Origin: Plasmopara viticola
Lineage: Eukaryota; Oomycota; Peronosporomycetes; Peronosporales; Peronosporaceae
Reading direction: 5' to 3'
Assembly: GCA_001695595.3 (NCBI GenBank)
Contig: MBPM02000134.1
Span: forward strand, 1-64,000
Length of the DNA: 64,000 nucleotides
Shown here: piece by piece, positions 59,050 through 64,000 of the stretch
Numbering within the stretch: position 1 is the stretch's first letter
How the letters are laid out: every line of letters begins with the position of its first letter
The notes under the pieces: model-generated
Databases searched by the model: none
What the model saw: only the letters and a program-made list of their open reading frames with translations
What the model was told of the DNA's origin: nothing
Made by a program: the position numbers and the translations under genes

Positions 59050-59613
59050 ATGCCGAAGAAAGGTAATGAAGCAAAAGCCAATGGGCGACAGCAGCAGATT
59101 GCGAAGCTGGATGAAGGAAACGCGACCGAACTATCAAGCAACATAAAATGTGATGTCTCCGTTTCGGATCTTCTGACCCCTGCCATGATTGAGTTGGCCA
59201 ACTACGTCGTCGAACATTTGAAAGAAGAAGATTCTAATGTTTTTGTTCAGATTATCGACCAGAATGCACTGCATCAAGCATTGGCTCTCAAGTCTTCACC
59301 TGTGGCGCAAGGTGCCGATGCTGATGCATCAGCTGAAGCCGTTCGTGCATGGCTTATAAACGGAGCTCGGAATGTCCGCCCCAACAGTCAAGTTCCCCGT
59401 AATTCGGGAGTTGCATTGGCATTCCATCAACTAACTCAATTCGAGGCCATTGATATTGCATATGAACAGTGGCACCACCGGCGCTGGTATATTCAACTTG
59501 AAGACAATCGACTTGGAGGAAACCCGATTGGACAGTTTGCGATCGTGTTTTGGATGGCCGGCACAGGAGCTCAACGAGCCACTTTTTCTGCCCTCCAAAA
59601 CGTGTTTGGCTGA
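59050..59613 (+). CDS. CRN C-terminal-domain-like protein without the CRN N-terminus
   Basis: A 187-residue intact frame starting at MPKKGNEAKANG, a short basic and Gln-rich N-terminus. Residues about 73-110 contain ALHQALALKSSPVAQGADAD and SAEAVRAW. They align with TLHACLGITGAPVAQGANAA and SGVALRAW in the C-terminal domain of the CRN at 48966-49907. The proteins differ downstream: this one ends IGQFAIVFWMAGTGAQ..., and no LFLAK-type domain or signal peptide is present. It is transcribed away from the viral element, as the CRN is on the other side. A truncated homologue is at 40525. Function unknown; an intracellular relative or ancestor of the effector domain is one reading. Confidence 0.7.
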   Translation: MPKKGNEAKANGRQQQIAKLDEGNATELSSNIKCDVSVSDLLTPAMIELANYVVEHLKEEDSNVFVQIIDQNALHQALALKSSPVAQGADADASAEAVRAWLINGARNVRPNSQVPRNSGVALAFHQLTQFEAIDIAYEQWHHRRWYIQLEDNRLGGNPIGQFAIVFWMAGTGAQRATFSALQNVFG

Positions 59614-60386
59614 TGTAGTATGATGAGGTATATTCCTAGAAGGAAGAAGTAGAACTTAAGCGACTCTAAGGCCATATTGAATCAATTAGTGCCTTTTTTC
59701 AAAGTACTTGCAACACGATTTTTCCGCCATTTTTTGTCTTGAATTTGAAAAGCATGCGTGTTAGATTAGAGCGACTACAAAACCTTTCTCGTCCGCTATC
59801 GTCCGCATATTTGAACATATAGAGCACACCATCGCTGACTCTGAGGCGCGGATAAGGAACAGATCCAATTCTATGTGACCGGACTGAATGAGTCATGTCC
59901 TCACCCATGTCTCCTTTGATGAGAAACCTAACCAAGAGTACACAAAAAGAAGTCTGAAATATCGAGGAGCTGATATTTCCCCAAAGCAAGGATGAGAATA
60001 ATTTAAAGATATCACAAAGCTGATAGATTTGCTAGCACCGAATGCCGGAGACGCTAATGAAAACATTCAATTACGGGGTTTTATGGCTTACAAGGCTTCA
60101 CATGTAGCCAACAATTCGAATTCCCCGCGAGCGGACAAGTGTATCCTTTATGTCCCATCGTCCGCTTCTCCTTCTATAGTTTTATGATATATTAGATTAT
60201 AGAAGTTATATAAGAGCAGCAAGAGTACCCCTAGACACCCTCAAAGACAGCACGATGAACTATATAGTACAACGTAGTACACCTAGACACCCTTAGAGGG
60301 TACATTATCGCTGTCTTTTGTAAAATGCCATGTTTTGATTGGCATTTTACACATGTTGTAGAAGAAATACACATTGACAAGACATT
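59614..60386. other. spacer with repeats and stem-loops
   Basis: A minus frame at 59699-59989 (96 codons) is unrecognised. From 60225 to 60350 there is a cluster of small repeats, listed separately. No other gene is seen. Confidence 0.5.
60225..60350. repeat. cluster of direct and inverted repeats
   Basis: GTACCCCTAGACACCCT (60225-60241) recurs with one change at 60277-60293. AAAGACAGC (60243-60251) pairs with GCTGTCTTT (60310-60318). ACCCT/AGGGT forms a tight hairpin at 60289-60301. GTAAAATGCCA (60320-60330) pairs with TGGCATTTTAC (60340-60350). Confidence 0.8.
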
Positions 60387-60813
60387 ATGGCGCATAAGAT
60401 TGTGACAATTTTGGCGGGTGCTGCGTCATCTCCATTGCGCAAGACGATGCCATTTCTAGTGCCACTCAGGCCTAAGATAGTCATATCCTCGTGGACTCAG
60501 AGGCCAAGGCTGATGAGTTAGACGAGCATCCCTAAACCTTTTTGCTAAGTTCGCGCAGCTCGCCAAGGAGCACAGCACCTGTCCTTCTAGCCGCAAAGGT
60601 GGCGACCCAGGCACATCTGGCGGCTGAAAAATGGTTCTTGCGTTCGACCGAGTAGCTTTTGAGGGCGAGGTGGGCGTCGTTCACGAGGTGAATACCCAGT
60701 TTGGCTGGCATCTTGTGCTGATCTCTCGCCGTCTGAACGGGACTGAGGAGCCGAATCTGTATCGCGGTATTAAGCAAGCACTCATAAAGATCGTGCCATA
60801 TCCTGACCCATGA
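60387..60813 (+). pseudogene. parvulin-type peptidyl-prolyl isomerase, decayed copy 1
   Basis: Across frameshifts the plus strand reads SHILVDSEAKADEL, then an EHS/HSTCPS-like stretch, a stop replacing part of the GGD..GF loop, then FDRVAFEGEVG and VNTQFGWHLVLISRR. This is the standard PpiC/rotamase order (HILV..., HS.CPS..GGDLG, F..A.F.....G, T.FGWH...). It cannot give a full enzyme. Confidence 0.75.
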
Positions 60814-61160
60814 TTCTTATCGTTATCATTGCTAATGGTGTTCGAGGAAGCAGAAGCGAGTCCCGTGCTCATGGTATCCATATTCTGGTCAAGTCCGAGA
60901 CTGAGACCGACCATTTGTTTAAAGAGATCGACGCTGTTGAAGACAAGGAGGCGAAATTAGCGGAATTGGCTGGAAAGCACAGCACTTGTCCTTCGAGTAA
61001 GAAAGGAGGATCCCTAGGCATGTTTGGATGTGGCGAGATGGTACCCCAGTTTGACAAGGCGGTGTTTGAAGGGAAAGTGGGCGAGCTGGTCACGGTACAG
61101 ACTCAGTTGAATGGCATGCGTTGCTCTGTACCGGACGTCTGGGGACAAGAAGAAGTTTAA
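60810..61160 (+). pseudogene. parvulin-type peptidyl-prolyl isomerase, decayed copy 2
   Basis: The 116-codon frame contains HILVKSETETDHL, GKHSTCPSSKKGGSLGMF, MVPQFDKAVFEGKVGEL and VTVQTQ, a nearly complete rotamase domain. After VTVQTQ the frame shifts (about 61105), so the FGWH-type end is read only in another frame (EWHALLCTGR). The N-terminal roughly 20 codons do not look like a natural start. It is a tandem duplicate of the copy just upstream. Parvulins isomerise Xaa-Pro bonds during folding. Confidence 0.75.
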
Positions 61161-61771
61161 GTAAAAGGTGTCTAAGAAACTATTGCTAGTTTTCAATGCG
61201 AATAATCTTCAAAGAACAATCTCATTTATTAGGTCACGTGTTGAGTGCGCGCTGAGCTATCAAAGATCCATGGCAAGCTAAAACCTCGACATCTTGCGCT
61301 TTTAACAATTTGATTAGATCTCGTCTGTCCAGTTATTTACCACGTCGTCGGTAGTCGAGCGGTCGGTCACTAGCTCTGAGTGCCAGTCAAACTTTTGAAA
61401 CCGTAATAGTGTCTTTAATTTTTTGTCGTATAACTCAACACCTCAGAATGAGATGCTTTACCTGTGCCTTGACCTTTTGAACGTATCCTTATGACTTTAC
61501 GAAAGCCTTTTATCAAACTCAGGCACCATCTAGACGAGCGAGGAAAAGCAGCTTCTAGATCGCCTGTCGCCTTCAACCCTGTCAAGAACTCATCGCACTC
61601 GACCTCGGAAGAATGAAGATGCGACTAGCACGAGAAATGGGCTCAACTGACACAGATGCAGATGAGTACGAATTTCATTGTCCTTAGAAATATGTGGGAT
61701 GCACAAGGTCGTTCATTTGCAATTTTGCCTATCAATCAGTTTCTCCTTCATGAAGCCGAAGAGGTTATAGC
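61161..61771. other. spacer before block 3
   Basis: About 0.6 kb with no supportable gene or repeat. Confidence 0.5.
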
Positions 61772-63731
61772 GCTTACCACACAATTGGCCGGTGACATGC
61801 ATTAGTTTTCTGCAAGAGAAACATTCTAATTGAAATTCATGCTACCACAAAATGATACTACAATTCCAGCTACGCTGGGGATTCCTGACAGAAAAGCGCC
61901 TGCAGTACCGCACTCTACTCGCCGTTCGGACTGGACACTGCGGCTATCTTTGTTTTGATCAGCGGTAACACGGCAGACGAGTAAGTAACGGTGCAGCATA
62001 TGTATCCTGTTTCTTACATATATAAAGTCTTCCGCGTACAACATGACATAGTATCTTGTTGCAGTCCTCTTGTAACACCGATATGATTGATAGCAGCCAT
62101 TCTCGTCACGTTTAATGAACGATTCAAAGTGTGTCCTGTCAGGACCGGATGAGAGGTGTGGGATGCACATGTAGACATGAAAGCAATTGACTAGGTGCTT
62201 TGTTCCTCAACCTACCGTTTTCACAAATGATGCGCATCGTCGTCACCGCCGTGGTGGCGATGTCGGAGATGTGTTCAAATCATTCTGGGGACTTGCTGTC
62301 TATGCTTTGAGGTAATCTGATAGTTTACTTAATAGTAAAAATGACTGCTTGTCTGTATGACTGAAGTGCAAGACAAAAGACGATGCTCGCTACAGGCCCG
62401 TGTACAACTACATGGATCATGCCTTGCCGTTGGCTATTACGGTAGGAGAGATGCATAGCAAAAGCGTCGATCCATAGGAAGGCTTTGCTTAAAATAAACA
62501 CAGAATTAAAAGCGCTAGCACTTATATTTTTTTTAAAAGCCAACCTCGAGAAAGTAGTCAAGGTCGAAAGGCCTAAATCGTCGGAATCAACCACTTACTT
62601 CGTGTCAATATCATTACCATCACAGGAACGGCACATAAACCTGATGCATTGCATGGTTCCTGCCTCTTCCAGCATCCGTCACCATGTACAATCTCCCAGC
62701 ACTGACACCAGCAGCATGCAAAGCAGGTCCCCACACCAGCATGATCGGAACCGTGTGTAGTGCATTCACAAGGACTCCATATTCGGCAATCGACATATGG
62801 TCGAAGAACTCCGACGATGGAGTTCCTCCTGCCAACATCACGGAAAAATTGGACTTGACCGCAACGACCAGGCCCGAAAACCAGGCTCGCAACGCAACGC
62901 CGGACGCAGCAGCATTTGCTCCCTGCGGAATAGGAACACCAGTAATGCCCAGGCAAGCATGCAATGTCGCATCGTCTGCCCAGCCGATCGCAATGCCAGG
63001 ATCAGTGATGTCACCAACTTCCATTTGCTGCACCGATTCATCCCAGGTCGCGTCACAATGCGAGTCTTTGGCGCCGGAATTTGTCTTCTTCTCACAGCTT
63101 CTTTGTTTCTTACTTGGAAACTGTTGAACTATCCCGCTTTCACCACATTCTCCTGCCATTTTCTTCGTCGTTCTTGCGTGTTGTTGCGGCGAAACTTCTA
63201 CCAAGACGTGAATTCTCTCTTATCCAAGCTCGAATTCCGATCCAAACAACTCGTTCTTCGTAAGCTTCCACGATAGGCACATTTTCTTGTACTGCTTGTC
63301 GATTTTGCCACGTAAGAAACTCTCCACTTTTTTGTCGTGTTTTAGCCACGCGCCGTTCTAGTGCGCCAAATATAGTGTCACGATGCTTGGCGAAACAGAG
63401 TGCTGTTGTGTGCTCAAGATGCCAGCGATAGCCTCCTGCAGCGCGCTCACTTTTGCATCACGTGCGATCTTGACGGTAAACACAGTTGCTTCGCCATATA
63501 TCGCACACTTCAGCTCCACGTCGCTCATGTTTCGAAGTTTGAGACTGCAATCGGTAATCCAAATCGTCAAATCGATGATGCCATTGTCCCTTTGATGATC
63601 AGAGGGATCACTAAACTTGTGATATAGTGCTCTTGTTAAATGATCAAACGCATTAAAGTCACCTTAGAAGCAGAACCAGTTATACCAATAAAAAAATAGA
63701 ACCCGGTATTTACAAAAATGGTCAAGGGATA
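61772..63731 (+). repeat. duplicated block, copy 3 (start)
   Basis: Homologous to 27.6-30.57 kb of block 1: leader (61.8-62.5 kb), CRN pseudogene (-) and the spacer after it. A LINE derivative interrupts the block at 63732, at a position equal to about 30575 in block 1, just before the viral element would start. Part of the leader (equal to about 28.2-28.9 kb) is deleted. Whether a third viral copy follows lies beyond the window. Confidence 0.8.
62620..63528 (-). pseudogene. CRN-type effector pseudogene, block 3
   Basis: Collinear with the intact CRN of block 2 from the MSDVELKC start (codon 63526-63528) to the stop at 62620. Two in-frame premature stops break it: TAG at 63358-63360, inside the LYLAHKNG motif, and TAA at 63220-63222, at the end of the N-terminal domain. 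The rest, including the whole C-terminal domain (62620-63204 is open), is preserved. This suggests fairly recent loss. Confidence 0.85.
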
Positions 63732-64000
63732 ATGTAATGTAATGTCTTACGTTATCACGTTGCCAAGTGATGCACGTGCTAGGCTCAGTCTGGCTAGTCC
63801 ACGGCATAGCGTGGTGTCCGCATACGTCGAGTCTCGTTCGGCGGGCAGTGCAGCCAGCACCGAGGTCGTGAGGGTCTTCCATTTCTTTCGGTCTTGTGCA
63901 AGGGTACGAAGCACTTCGAGGTCTTATGCTGTCCGGAGTCGAAAGCCGGAACCACAGGAAACAAGGTCGTGGTCGAGTGTTGAGGGGAGCGTGGTGCGAG
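63732..64000 (-). mobile_element. LINE derivative, 3' part (cut by window end)
   Basis: On the minus strand it matches the 3' end of the LINE at about 48408-48682, ending in the (TACATTA)-like tail. The 5' side runs off the window. Confidence 0.85.

Larger units (their letters stand above)
46562..59613 (+). repeat. duplicated block, copy 2
   Basis: The block begins at GCGGCTATCTTTGTATTGATC, partway into the leader of blocks 1 and 3, so its left end is truncated. It carries in order: leader, a LINE insertion, an intact CRN (-), the viral element copy 2, and the intact CRN-C-like gene (+). It gives the best view of the ancestral order. Compared with block 1 it lacks the SINE and the middle of the viral element. 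Confidence 0.8.

Noticed and set aside
1..64000. CRISPR array, rRNA genes or bacterial operons
   Set aside because: No regularly spaced repeats, no rRNA-like sequence, and gene structure is eukaryotic with introns and long spacers.

Overview
The window looks like nuclear DNA of an oomycete, probably Peronosporales (Phytophthora or downy-mildew type). Crinkler (CRN)-type effector genes, a double-domain phosphagen kinase, full-size PDR/ABCG transporters, very short (58 nt) GT-AG introns and compact intact genes separated by AT-rich repeat-filled spacers all point that way. The species cannot be fixed from sequence alone. An intact-looking dynein-2 (IFT) intermediate chain gene suggests a lineage that still builds flagella (zoospores).

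Layout. 0-5.3 kb: gene-poor, with one 324-bp LINE-derived insertion. 5.3-7.7 kb: double-domain phosphagen kinase (-). 7.7-19.5 kb: gene-poor, AT-rich, one LINE 5' fragment. 19.5-22.3 kb: WDR60/DYNC2I1-like gene with two introns (-). 22.6-26.7 kb: ABCG/PDR transporter 1 (-). 27.6-40.7 kb: duplicated block 1. 41.7-45.8 kb: ABCG/PDR transporter 2 (+), a close paralogue in inverted orientation. 45.95-46.26 kb: small zinc-ribbon protein (-). 46.56-59.6 kb: duplicated block 2. 60.4-61.2 kb: two decayed tandem parvulin copies. 61.8 kb to the window end: start of duplicated block 3.

The repeated block is the most interesting part. Each block carries, in the same direct orientation, a short conserved leader and a CRN gene on the minus strand. 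Blocks 1 and 2 then carry a decayed DNA-virus-like element followed by a plus-strand gene whose protein resembles the C-terminal domain of the CRN. The viral element has diverged terminal inverted repeats (clear in block 2). Between the two copies it encodes recognisable remains of an adenovirus-type cysteine protease, jelly-roll-like capsid candidates, a fibre-like protein with a GRVGIGT-type motif, an A32/FtsK-type packaging ATPase, GIY-YIG nuclease-like tails, a tyrosine recombinase and a D5-like primase/SF3 helicase. This gene set fits an endogenous Polinton-like virus (PLV). The two copies have lost different parts: copy 1 lacks the right end and copy 2 lacks the middle, so the architecture can only be read by comparing them.

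Only the CRN of block 2 is open. The copies in blocks 1 and 3 are pseudogenes. Later insertions are superimposed: a tRNA-derived SINE with a 15-bp target-site duplication in block 1, and internally deleted LINE derivatives in block 2, in block 3 and at the left edge of the window. The intact host genes (kinase, WDR60, two ABCG, zinc ribbon) do not form a pathway; they are ordinary genes embedded in a plastic, repeat-rich region.
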